Part shown: piece by piece, positions 1-5,506 of the stretch
Position numbering within the stretch: position 1 is the first letter of the stretch
Layout of the letters: each line of letters starts with the position of its first letter
From: Synergistaceae bacterium
Lineage (GTDB): Bacteria; Synergistota; Synergistia; Synergistales; Synergistaceae
Direction of reading: 5' to 3'
Assembly: GCA_012727545.1 (NCBI GenBank)
Contig: JAAYHA010000019.1
Span: forward strand, 1 to 10,519
Length of the DNA stretch: 10,519 nt
Made by a program: the position numbers and the translations under genes
The notes under the pieces: model-generated
The model's input: the letters and a program-made list of their open reading frames with translations, nothing else
What the model was told of the DNA's origin: nothing
Database searches by the model: none

Positions 1-140
1 GTTGTGATTTTGGGATGATCCTCTCTTATCAAAGAAAGCGCGTTTTCGTTGAGATCAACTACAGTTACATCGAAACTCGTGCTCATATCTGAGGCTATTA
101 TGCTGCCTACCAGCCCTGCTCCGATCTGTACTGCTTTCAT
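1..140 (-). CDS. Saccharopine dehydrogenase-like NAD(P)-binding oxidoreductase, N-terminal part (partial)
   Basis: Reading leftwards from the ATG at 138-140, 46 codons are present before the window ends, so only the start of a Rossmann fold is visible. It begins MKAVQIGAGLVGSIIASDM. This contains the dinucleotide-binding GxGxxG (G7, G9, G12), and the second beta strand ends in VTVVDLN with an acidic residue at D29, which in this fold usually favours NAD over NADP. This pattern is typical of the saccharopine dehydrogenase / lysine-6-dehydrogenase / carboxynorspermidine dehydrogenase group, but the substrate cannot be told without the C-terminal domain. A strong ribosome binding site (GGAGGTG on the minus strand, 146-152) lies 5 bases before the ATG and fixes the start. 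The gene follows the LmeA-like gene by 65 bases on the same strand, so the two could be co-transcribed. Sure of the fold, unsure of the exact family. Confidence 0.7.
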   Translation of the reverse strand, partial: MKAVQIGAGLVGSIIASDMSTSFDVTVVDLNENALSLIREDHPKIT

Positions 141-145
141 AAAGA

Positions 146-152
146 CACCTCC
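146..152 (-). promoter_or_regulatory. Ribosome binding site of the saccharopine dehydrogenase-like gene
   Basis: The minus strand reads GGAGGTG here, 5 bases before the ATG at 138-140. It is an almost full match to the anti-Shine-Dalgarno sequence. Confidence 0.75.
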
Positions 153-205
153 GCCTAAGGAATATTAATTTTATTTTAGCCTGATAAAGTATCTTATGCT
201 CCCGG

Positions 206-967
206 TCATGACCTGCTATAGTTCCAGACGTTTGAATCCTTGAGGGGCTCAGGGTTTCCTGTGATAACTATCCTGTCGTCTTTAAAGTCTATTTTTGATA
301 TCCTTACAGGAAAAGGGATCCTCTCTCTTTCTATAAGCGGGTTTATTCGTTGAAGAAGCTGCGATGTCAGATATTCGGGCTGTTTGACCCCCGCTACGAA
401 GAGTGTGGTGTCTGTCAGACTGAGTCCTCTCTCGTCAAAGGAGAGTTTGGAAAGTACCTCCATCCTTATGTTGAATGTAAAAAGGAATGTCGCAACGTAG
501 GACCCTGATACACGTATGCCGTTCTTTGAAAAGTCGCATTCAAGGTTTTTGAATCCCTTGATGTCTTCCATCTCTTTACTCGTGTACTCTCTGAAGTCTT
601 TTTCAAGGAGCACTACTTCCCCCCTTGAGTAATGGATCATGTCTGCAAGCTTATACTTATGGTTTTCATCATTTTCATCAATTTCGTTGGGGGGTTCCTT
701 CATCATTGCGTAGAGAGAGACGCTCTCGATCCTTACGCCTTTGATAACTATCCCTGTTGCCTTGGCATAAAGAAAGCTCCCTCCGCCTGTCGCCTGGACT
801 GTAAGTTTTTCAGGGTCGAACTCTTTTACAAGAAGCTTCCCTACCTTTTCTTCTATGCGTTCCTGAGCAGCTGAAGCTGAAGGGAAAATGAACAACGCTG
901 CAATGACAAACAAAAAAACGAAAAGGTTCAGTGAGCGCACTTTTGAAGGGTCAGCAGAAACGTGCAT
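206..967 (-). CDS. Secreted LmeA-like (DUF2993) protein
   Basis: This is a 253-residue protein when started at the ATG at 965-967. The N terminus has a signal peptide: the basic stretch PSKVRS, a hydrophobic core LFVFLFVIAALFIF, then SASA-AQE, a likely signal peptidase I site near residue 33. The mature part fits the DUF2993/LmeA type, which is made of lipid-binding beta-rich domains. It opens with an amphipathic RIEEKVGKLLVKEF segment, has a central KGVRIESVSLYAM strand, and ends with a FPVRISKIDFKDDRIVITG strand pair typical of the family's C-terminal end. In this family such proteins act at the envelope, and in mycobacteria LmeA affects lipoglycan maturation; the role here is inferred only. 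The start is uncertain. An in-frame TTG at 977-979 lies directly after AGAGAGGA and is too close to it, whereas the ATG is 13 bases from it. I chose ATG because it leaves a normal signal peptide. Confidence 0.65.
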   Translation of the reverse strand: MHVSADPSKVRSLNLFVFLFVIAALFIFPSASAAQERIEEKVGKLLVKEFDPEKLTVQATGGGSFLYAKATGIVIKGVRIESVSLYAMMKEPPNEIDENDENHKYKLADMIHYSRGEVVLLEKDFREYTSKEMEDIKGFKNLECDFSKNGIRVSGSYVATFLFTFNIRMEVLSKLSFDERGLSLTDTTLFVAGVKQPEYLTSQLLQRINPLIERERIPFPVRISKIDFKDDRIVITGNPEPLKDSNVWNYSRS

Positions 968-1090
968 TGTCTCTATCAATCCTCTCTACGGATAGCATAC
1001 TCGAACATTCTACCACTTAGGAGATACTTAAAATTGGTATTACATGCAAAAACTATCTAGTAATATTTCTTATTTTATGTCTATGAAGAT

Positions 1091-1118
1091 TACACATAAT
1101 AGTCGATCCAAATGTGTA
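1091..1118. repeat. Inverted repeat in the AT-rich gap between the LmeA-like and transpeptidase genes
   Basis: TACACAT (1091-1097) pairs perfectly with ATGTGTA (1112-1118) across a 14-base loop. The 225-base gap 968-1192 holds no credible gene. The repeat lies downstream of the leftward transpeptidase gene and upstream of the LmeA-like gene, but no T-run follows it on the minus strand. It could be an operator or merely chance in AT-rich DNA. Confidence 0.25.
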
Positions 1119-1192
1119 TTTTACTCTGAAAATCATCAATACTAATAATATTGCTCGTTCAAGTTTTTGTCTTTTGACATAAAATCTCGACC

Positions 1193-1735
1193 CTACTTAG
1201 AGATCAGGACTTTCATCAACATTCTGATGTAATTTTCCTTCAACTCTCTCATATCCGTGTTTTTAAGCCTGATGCAGCCCTCTGTTATATCTTTGCCAAT
1301 TGAATCAGGATCATGGGTCCCATGGATCCCTATGCCTTTCCAGGGAGTTTTTAGTCGGATGAACCAAGGACCGTATGCCCCATTTATCATTCCTTTTCCG
1401 TCCCTGAAGTCATGTACCCAACCTGTTGAGTTCTGTATCTGCGATACCTCAAAGCTGCCCTCAGGCGTCCTGTTGTCCCCTGAACGTTCTTTCTGTCCCG
1501 TATTCCTTCCGACGGCAACAAAGTACTTCTTTATTGTTTCATCACCCTTCATTACATACAGGGTGTACTCGCTTTTAACTATCTTCAGCCACAGTGAATC
1601 GTCTTGTACGGAAAGGCCGGCGGAACCGCTTTCGGTCGCAGCATGAAGGATCTCACTCCCTAACGGGAGAATGATGAAGATAAAGGTGAGGCAAATAAGT
1701 TTGAGGAAATTCAAAATGCTTTTGTTGTTATACAT
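1193..1735 (-). CDS. Exported L,D-transpeptidase, YkuD family
   Basis: This is a 180-residue periplasmic enzyme of the YkuD (ErfK/YbiS) family. Such enzymes use a catalytic cysteine to form 3-3 peptidoglycan cross-links or to attach proteins to peptidoglycan. Residues 1-32 form a signal peptide (LNFLKLICLTFIFIILPLG core, cut near LHA-ATES). The YkuD domain follows directly (about 46-178), with no LysM or other wall-binding module. TPEGSFEV is the usual conserved strand, and the catalytic region is IHGTHDP, then TEGCIRLKN. Catalytic residues are H138, C154 and R156; the S/T-x-GC-I/V-R core is present. The ATG at 1733-1735 is preceded at 7 bases by AAAGGA (1743-1748 on the minus strand) and gives a clean signal peptide. 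An upstream in-frame TTG (1793-1795) would add 20 charged residues and is less likely. It is divergent from the D-Ala-D-Ala dipeptidase gene, so both neighbours act on the D-Ala end of peptidoglycan stems. Confidence 0.88.
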   Translation of the reverse strand: MYNNKSILNFLKLICLTFIFIILPLGSEILHAATESGSAGLSVQDDSLWLKIVKSEYTLYVMKGDETIKKYFVAVGRNTGQKERSGDNRTPEGSFEVSQIQNSTGWVHDFRDGKGMINGAYGPWFIRLKTPWKGIGIHGTHDPDSIGKDITEGCIRLKNTDMRELKENYIRMLMKVLISK

Positions 1736-1990
1736 GGGATCTTCCTTTACCCCTCTGTTTTTAAAAAATGACAGTCTCGCTCTCTTTCGCCCCAATCCCG
1801 TGCAGAGTCTCCTTAAAGATAGCTTTCATCAGGAGAAGATCAGAAGACCTTGTACTTTGATGGCTGAAACGTGCTCAACTTCGTTATGATGTCTTCTTTC
1901 TTGCCTTGACTGCCGATCTGTTTGCAAGAGACTCCAAGACACCTTCTTCAACAATGACTTCTGTGTTAATTCTATCATTTGCACAGTCCC

Positions 1991-2018
1991 TTGTTTTAAT
2001 GTAATAACCTAATATATT
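1991..2018 (+). promoter_or_regulatory. Candidate promoter of the dipeptidase gene
   Basis: TTGTTT (1991-1996), a 16-base spacer and TATATT (2013-2018) form a sigma-70-like pair with a poor -35 and a good -10. The predicted transcript would start about 70 bases before the ATG at 2096. The region is AT-rich, so a chance match is quite possible. Confidence 0.3.
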
Positions 2019-2082
2019 TAATTCACCGATGTAAAGAGGTATCGTGTGAGGTAAAATGTTATGTATTCATAGTTAAAGAAAT

Positions 2083-2088
2083 GGAGGG
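2083..2088 (+). promoter_or_regulatory. Ribosome binding site deciding the dipeptidase start
   Basis: GGAGGG lies 7 bases before the ATG at 2096 and 4 bases before an adjacent ATG at 2093. It overlaps the coding sequence that would follow from the upstream ATG at 2081, which makes that longer start unlikely. Confidence 0.7.
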
Positions 2089-2095
2089 CTGCATG

Positions 2096-3142
2096 ATGTA
2101 CAAGTTCAAAGCACGGTTTATTAAGAGTTTAATTTTTACTCTGGCTTCGCTCTTCATCTTCTGTACCCCATCATCATCAAATTCAGAGGACCTGCAGGGC
2201 ATATCATTGCTTGGCATATATGTTTCAGGCCAAGAAAGGCTTATGGTGAGAGAAAACAAAGGCATCCTTGAGGTCCTCTGCGACACAGAGAAGAAAGAAG
2301 AAAAAATGTTCACTACCTATACCAGTTTTCCGCTCATACAGACAGGGGTAAATAAGTACACTTTATTAAACAGCAATCCGTTGAAAAATGAACGGCTGAA
2401 AGCTGATTTTAACATAGATGCAGGTGGTAAGGGGTCTTCTCTGACTGTCGGCGGGAAAAAATTCCACAGAAAATTTTTTGACGTTGAAATGGGCAGGACA
2501 TTCAAGATCAAGCCACTTATGAGAGAGGAAGAGCTTAGGGAACGTGCTCTGGCGGCTGCTCCTCCTGCTGAGCCGGGAGAGTTTTTAAAACCTGACCTTA
2601 TAGAACTGATAAGGCTGGACCCAACAATAAAAACAGATATCCTTTACGCAACAGAAAACAACTTCATGGGCATTCGCCTCTATGATCAGCCGCGCGCTTT
2701 TCTCCAAAGGCAAGCTGCAGCTGCACTGGTAAAGGCAAACAGCAAGCTTTCTGAATATGGTTACGGACTGATAGTATACGATGCTTACAGGCCCTGGTAC
2801 GTGACAAAGATGTTTTACGACGCCACACCTGACCACCAAAAGGATTTTGTGGCAAACCCGTTACAGGGGTCAAGACATAACCGTGGAGGAGCAGTTGATG
2901 TAGGGCTCTACGATCTTAAAACCGGACAAACGATCGACATGGGAAGCGGTTACGATGAGTTTTCGATACGAGCCCACCCTGATTATCCGGGAGGAACTTC
3001 AGAGCAGCGTGAACTGAGGAACAAACTGCGTGTCATAATGGAAGGAGAGGGTTTTAAGGTTTTTCATAATGAATGGTGGCATTTCGACTACCGGATGTGG
3101 AAAAAATATCCGATCATGAACCTTAGGTTCGAGGAAATATAA
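2096..3142 (+). CDS. Exported D-alanyl-D-alanine dipeptidase, VanX/DdpX family (M15D), with extra N-terminal domain
   Basis: This 348-residue zinc peptidase of family M15D hydrolyses D-Ala-D-Ala. Its C-terminal domain (about 145-340) has every family hallmark. DAYRPW (229-234) carries the transition-state arginine R232. SRHNRGGAVD (259-268) gives zinc ligands H261 and D268. EWWHF (326-330) gives the catalytic base E326 and zinc ligand H329. Residues 1-30 form a signal peptide (SLIFTLASLFIFC core); a cysteine follows it, but the preceding residues do not match a normal lipobox, so lipoprotein anchoring is doubtful. Residues about 34-130 form a separate beta-rich domain (GIYVSGQERLMVRE, SSLTVGGKKFHRKFF) that VanX itself lacks, since VanX is only about 200 residues. 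Export argues for cell-wall peptide recycling, not VanA-type cytoplasmic resistance, and no vanH, ligase or vanRS genes are nearby. The next gene follows at 40 bases, probably in the same transcript. Confidence 0.9.
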   Translation: MYKFKARFIKSLIFTLASLFIFCTPSSSNSEDLQGISLLGIYVSGQERLMVRENKGILEVLCDTEKKEEKMFTTYTSFPLIQTGVNKYTLLNSNPLKNERLKADFNIDAGGKGSSLTVGGKKFHRKFFDVEMGRTFKIKPLMREEELRERALAAAPPAEPGEFLKPDLIELIRLDPTIKTDILYATENNFMGIRLYDQPRAFLQRQAAAALVKANSKLSEYGYGLIVYDAYRPWYVTKMFYDATPDHQKDFVANPLQGSRHNRGGAVDVGLYDLKTGQTIDMGSGYDEFSIRAHPDYPGGTSEQRELRNKLRVIMEGEGFKVFHNEWWHFDYRMWKKYPIMNLRFEEI

Positions 3143-3170
3143 AATATTAGTCGATCCATAATTACACTAA

Positions 3171-3176
3171 GGAGGG
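3171..3176 (+). promoter_or_regulatory. Ribosome binding site deciding the start of the small membrane protein
   Basis: GGAGGG (within AAGGAGGG) lies 6 bases before the ATG at 3183. It directly abuts the ATG at 3177, so translation should begin at 3183. Confidence 0.7.
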
Positions 3177-3182
3177 ATGAAC

Positions 3183-3395
3183 ATGTTTGAATTCATAAAC
3201 AGGATCATCAAAGCAGCCAACAGATATACGTTCTGGGACTACTTCTTCCTTAAAACTACGGTCCTCGTTTTTGGCATCTTGATAGGCACATATTTCGCAA
3301 GCTTTTTTATTGACCACACTCTCTTCCTGTGGCTGGTATTCCTTGTGACATATGTTTATATCATGTACAGGACTTTTATCAAGCACATGAAATGA
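3183..3395 (+). CDS. Small two-helix membrane protein of unknown function
   Basis: This is a 70-residue hydrophobic protein starting MFEFINRIIKAANRYTFWDY. It has a short amphipathic, basic N terminus, a first membrane segment at about 22-41 (FFLKTTVLVFGILIGTYFA), a short loop FFIDHT, a second segment at about 47-64 (LFLWLVFLVTYVYIMY) and a basic C-terminal tail RTFIKHMK. The layout (aromatic/basic start, WDxxxLK, a GILIG helix, then a YxxxMYR second helix) resembles the small proteins often labelled 'permease of phosphate ABC transporter' in anaerobes. That label has no functional support, and I assign no function. A strong ribosome binding site shows it is a real gene. It follows the dipeptidase gene by 40 bases with no terminator between, so they are probably one operon, ending at the hairpins at 3421-3472. 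Confidence 0.72.
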   Translation: MFEFINRIIKAANRYTFWDYFFLKTTVLVFGILIGTYFASFFIDHTLFLWLVFLVTYVYIMYRTFIKHMK

Positions 3396-3420
3396 GACTC
3401 CAATAATAGAGTCATGGCCA

Positions 3421-3472
3421 AACATAAGAGGCACCCCAAAAGGGATGCCTCTTATGTTGATCCTTTCGGATC
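3421..3472. terminator. Strong hairpin pair between convergent genes, likely bidirectional terminator
   Basis: A 13-base perfect inverted repeat (3421-3433 with 3446-3458; AACATAAGAGGCA / TGCCTCTTATGTT) extends inwards by a CCC/GGG pair over a short A-rich loop. Immediately after it comes a second small hairpin, GATCC-TTTC-GGATC (3459-3472). It sits between the rightward small membrane gene and the leftward glycine-hinge gene. Neither side has a long T-run, so it may end transcripts less efficiently than a standard terminator or act to protect 3' ends. Confidence 0.6.
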
Positions 3473-3499
3473 AAAATCATAAATTTCTTTTGCTTGCGA

Positions 3500-3799
3500 T
3501 CAGTCTTCTATGCCGGCGTATTCTTTGGCTTTTTCCAGAGCCTTCAGCAGCTGCTTTTCATACTTTGCCGGCACATCAAAACTTTTGAGCTTTTCCATAT
3601 TGAATATTTGCGCCTGGTCCATGCTTCCGGCAGAAAATCTGCCCCCGCCGCCACCGCCTTTTGACCTCCTGCGGATCTTTTCGAGCTCAGAATTCAGAGC
3701 CCTCAATACCTCTTTTGCCATCGTCCTGGAAGGATGTTTCGAGTCCTTGCACAGTTCTCTTATCTCTTCGTTGATTCTTTTCGCTTCATCGTACAGCAT
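3500..3799 (-). CDS. Small charged helical protein with a six-glycine hinge, unknown function
   Basis: I do not recognise this 99-residue protein. It has no signal peptide or membrane segment. Residues 1-47 look like two amphipathic, highly charged helices (YDEAKRINEEIRELCKDSKH, then AKEVLRALNSELEKIRRRSK). A run GGGGGG at 49-54 follows, then a short linker and a C-terminal helical part (MDQAQIFNMEKLKSFDVPAK, YEKQLLKALEKAKEYAG). The start is fixed by AGGAG (3808-3812, minus strand) 8 bases before the ATG at 3797-3799; an in-frame TTG at 3818-3820 lies upstream of that site. A perfect TATAAT on the minus strand (3894-3899) may be its -10 box, without a clear -35. The basic first half ending RRRSK next to glycines could suggest nucleic-acid or partner binding, but this is speculation. 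Confidence 0.7.
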   Translation of the reverse strand: MLYDEAKRINEEIRELCKDSKHPSRTMAKEVLRALNSELEKIRRRSKGGGGGGRFSAGSMDQAQIFNMEKLKSFDVPAKYEKQLLKALEKAKEYAGIED

Positions 3800-3893
3800 A
3801 ATATATTCTCCTGTTCTCAACAGGGAAAAGCCAGTTATTTTTGCCTTCTGCCTAGACCCCTTATCGTTCCGGCTTAATTATTCAGACCGATCT

Positions 3894-3899
3894 ATTATA
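3894..3899 (-). promoter_or_regulatory. Possible -10 box for the glycine-hinge gene
   Basis: The minus strand reads TATAAT exactly, about 95 bases before the ATG at 3799. I find no good -35 hexamer at 16-18 bases, so this is only a weak promoter call. Confidence 0.28.
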
Positions 3900-3995
3900 A
3901 ACTTCCTTGATGTAAAAATGGAGTACCGTCTTTTTAGGATACCATATTTCTCATATTTTTTCATTTTTATCGGACAATGTCTGAAAATTCAGGGC

Positions 3996-4031
3996 AAAAA
4001 AGATGAGAGATCCATTATCAGATCTCCCATC
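3996..4031 (-). terminator. Intrinsic terminator of the PDZ protein gene
   Basis: Read on the minus strand, GATGGGAGATC and GATCTCTCATC (plus-strand arms 4021-4031 and 4002-4012) form an 11-base stem with one mismatch and an 8-base loop. A run of six T (plus-strand A at 3996-4001) follows at once. It lies 56 bases beyond the stop codon of the leftward PDZ gene, which is a textbook layout. Confidence 0.8.
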
Positions 4032-4086
4032 ATTATACGTTACTGTCTTTTTTTATAAAAAACGGGCAGCTATTGGATCTTAATTT

Positions 4087-5109
4087 TTAAAGCTGTATCT
4101 CAAATCTTTTCTCTGTTCCGTTTCTGGAGATAGATAACGTTATCAACGACCTAGACTGATGCCTGTTTGAAATGTAGTCACTGAACCAGGCAGGGTCAAA
4201 ATTCCTTGTTTCATATACATCCACTTTGAGCAAGACATCTCCCGGCCTTATGCCGGCATAGTATGCCGCCGTGCCCTTGCCGACTTCCCTGATGATCATA
4301 TGCCCGGAAGGGCTTCGCGTTGACCTGTCAAGCTCAAACCCTGCATATTGCAGTGTACCACCCTGATCAGATACGATCATTACAGCAGGAGTGTAGCTCG
4401 GTACTACCGGCACCTGACGTACTCCTTCCGAAGGAAGCGGAGCGGTCTGGCCTGCGGACCCTGAATAATAATCACTCTCCTCCGCTGCAAGTGAATACTC
4501 CGGAACTGATATTCGGGCATACACCTTTCTGTTCTCAGGAAGGAAAGTGTAAGATATCTGGCTGCCGTCGTAGAAGCCGTCAACTTTTAAGACCAGCAAC
4601 CCGCTCCTTACGTCAATATTCGTTCTCTTTCCCTCTCCGTCCCATGTTTTCGCAAGAAGAGCGGCTGCCTGCTCCGAACCATACTCTGAAGCCATTTTGG
4701 AAGCTCGGGCTGCCTCTGTTTTTGCGTTTTGGCTGATCCTGGCTTTAATGTCGCTTATCTGTCTTTCACGCGCATAACTGTTCGAGTAAGAATAGTCGTT
4801 TCTGTCTGGGCTTGAATAGGGGACATTAGCAGACGGAGAATACTGCGGAGCCCTGTTCATATTTGATATCATTGTGCCAATGAGCAACCCTGCTCCAATG
4901 CTGATCCATATGTCATTGTTGTTGTAGTGCCTATAACTCCTGTAGCGGGGATAGTTGTAATATCCCGGGCGGTAGTACGGGCGGAATATAGGTCTTGGCG
5001 GAGGTCCGGGATAATGTCCTGGCCTGTGTCCGGGACGAGGTGCTGCCTGTGCCGCAGGTACAGCAAACAGGCATATCATTACTGCGATAGAAATTATTCT
5101 TGACTTCAT
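4087..5109 (-). CDS. Exported PDZ-domain protein with Pro/Tyr/Arg-rich linker
   Basis: This 340-residue protein starts at the ATG at 5107-5109. Residues 1-22 form a signal peptide (IISIAVMICLFAVPAAQA-AP). Residues 23-65 are rich in Pro, Gly, His, Arg and Tyr (RPGHRPGHYPGPPPRP and onwards). A glycine-rich hydrophobic segment follows at about 67-84 (IWISIGAGLLIGTMISNM), which could insert in or touch the membrane. Residues 110-160 are helical and charged, and about 165-210 form a beta-rich section. The C terminus (about 253-340) is a PDZ domain, with GFELDR and the typical GTAAYYAGIRPGDVLLKVD. There is no protease or other catalytic domain, so it is probably an envelope scaffold or sensor; the ligand is unknown. 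AAAGGGG (5120-5126, minus strand) lies 10 bases before this ATG. Longer starts at 5133 and 5139 lack a ribosome binding site and would lengthen the signal peptide. It is monocistronic, with a promoter at 5198-5225 and a terminator at 3996-4031. Confidence 0.78.
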   Translation of the reverse strand: MKSRIISIAVMICLFAVPAAQAAPRPGHRPGHYPGPPPRPIFRPYYRPGYYNYPRYRSYRHYNNNDIWISIGAGLLIGTMISNMNRAPQYSPSANVPYSSPDRNDYSYSNSYARERQISDIKARISQNAKTEAARASKMASEYGSEQAAALLAKTWDGEGKRTNIDVRSGLLVLKVDGFYDGSQISYTFLPENRKVYARISVPEYSLAAEESDYYSGSAGQTAPLPSEGVRQVPVVPSYTPAVMIVSDQGGTLQYAGFELDRSTRSPSGHMIIREVGKGTAAYYAGIRPGDVLLKVDVYETRNFDPAWFSDYISNRHQSRSLITLSISRNGTEKRFEIQL

Positions 5110-5197
5110 CTTCAATACACCCCTTTGCAGCATAGCCATTAAATGGCATAAACGATCAGAGCCAACATGCCAATTCTTAACTGTATCTGATTTTACC

Positions 5198-5225
5198 TCT
5201 ATATTTTATGACAGAAATGTGTGAA
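5198..5225 (-). promoter_or_regulatory. Candidate promoter of the PDZ protein gene
   Basis: On the minus strand TTCACA (5220-5225), a 16-base spacer and TATAGA (5198-5203) match sigma-70 boxes at 5 of 6 and 4 of 6 positions. It is about 90 bases upstream of the PDZ gene start. Confidence 0.42.
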
Positions 5226-5335
5226 TTTTATGTGGATTTTGTGAGTTGATCCCTGAAAGCTGTGATCCCCATAATTTAAACCGAAACGGCCTGAATACTC
5301 AACATTATATTTTGTTATAAAAACGACACATTGTC

Positions 5336-5368
5336 CTTACATTAGGCCACTTCAATATTTAATGTAAG
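5336..5368. repeat. Nine-base perfect inverted repeat upstream of the diguanylate cyclase
   Basis: CTTACATTA (5336-5344) pairs with TAATGTAAG (5360-5368) across 15 bases and is followed on the plus strand by a T-rich stretch. Lying in a divergent promoter region, it could be an operator for a dimeric regulator or a weak terminator-like hairpin. Confidence 0.45.
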
Positions 5369-5458
5369 TTATTTAATTTTTTAGTGATTAATTAGTTGCC
5401 ATAAGGTCAATTATTAAAGTCATAAGACCTAAATTTAAACCTAATGCTTAAATTACTG

Positions 5459-5487
5459 TTGACGTCATCCTCCTGCTGATGTAGTTT
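5459..5487 (+). promoter_or_regulatory. Candidate promoter of the diguanylate cyclase gene
   Basis: TTGACG (5459-5464) matches the -35 consensus at 5 of 6. At 17 bases comes TAGTTT (5482-5487), a poor -10; TATAAA at 5489-5494 is better but too far. The start would lie only about 15 bases before the first ATG. Confidence 0.35.
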
Positions 5488-5506
5488 ATATAAATAAACA
5501 GCAGGA
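5471..5506. repeat. Eight-base inverted repeat flanking the -10 region and abutting the cyclase start
   Basis: TCCTGCTG (5471-5478) pairs with CAGCAGGA (5499-5506) over a 20-base AT-rich centre. The right arm ends directly before the ATG at 5507 and holds the only AGGA there. The spacing suits an operator, or a hairpin that hides the ribosome binding site if transcription starts further upstream. Confidence 0.4.

Larger units (their letters stand above)
1736..2095. other. Intergenic region between divergent transpeptidase and dipeptidase genes
   Basis: This 360-base stretch has no convincing complete gene. It must hold the start signals of both divergent genes. A weak rightward promoter candidate is at 1991-2018. 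On the minus strand one frame stays open from 2066 to the TAA at 1884-1886 without any ATG or GTG, and its last 35 codons look protein-like (ends AVKARKKTS). This may be the tail of a decayed gene. A second, overlapping minus-strand frame (ATG at 1976-1978, stop 1829-1831, 49 codons) has composition unlike a normal protein. Confidence 0.5.
5110..5506. other. Divergent intergenic region upstream of the PDZ protein and the diguanylate cyclase
   Basis: About 400 AT-rich bases hold no gene that I can support. They contain a leftward promoter candidate (5198-5225), a 9-base perfect inverted repeat (5336-5368), the palindrome TGACGTCA (5460-5467) on a rightward -35-like box, and an 8-base inverted repeat ending at the cyclase start (5471-5506). 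I see no match to the c-di-GMP riboswitch classes I know. Confidence 0.6.

Noticed and set aside
1141..1180. A 12-codon minus-strand mini-frame (MSKDKNLNEQYY) after the transpeptidase gene.
   Set aside because: It is too short, has no ribosome binding site and lies in AT-rich spacer DNA.
1829..1978. A 49-codon minus-strand frame with an AAGGGA 8 bases before its ATG.
   Set aside because: Its composition (runs of Gln, Arg and His, no domain pattern) is unlike a real protein, and it overlaps the better-looking remnant frame.
2096..3142. A possible VanA/VanB-type vancomycin resistance gene.
   Set aside because: The enzyme is exported, is much longer than VanX, and has no vanH, D-Ala-D-Lac ligase or vanRS partners nearby; wall recycling is the simpler reading.
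1100..3158. The 11-base string TAGTCGATCCA occurs at 1100-1110 and again at 3148-3158.
   Set aside because: A shared string of this length is expected by chance in 10 kb, and there is no further similarity around the two copies.
3510..4058. A 182-codon plus-strand open frame.
   Set aside because: It is antisense to the glycine-hinge gene and then runs over the PDZ terminator. It has no ribosome binding site and an unnatural composition.
4320..4736. A 138-codon plus-strand open frame.
   Set aside because: It is a shadow of the PDZ gene on the opposite strand, with no domain features and no ribosome binding site.
5226..5506. A c-di-GMP riboswitch before the diguanylate cyclase.
   Set aside because: I see none of the conserved GEMM-type helices or loop motifs, and the region is too AT-rich and unstructured apart from simple inverted repeats.
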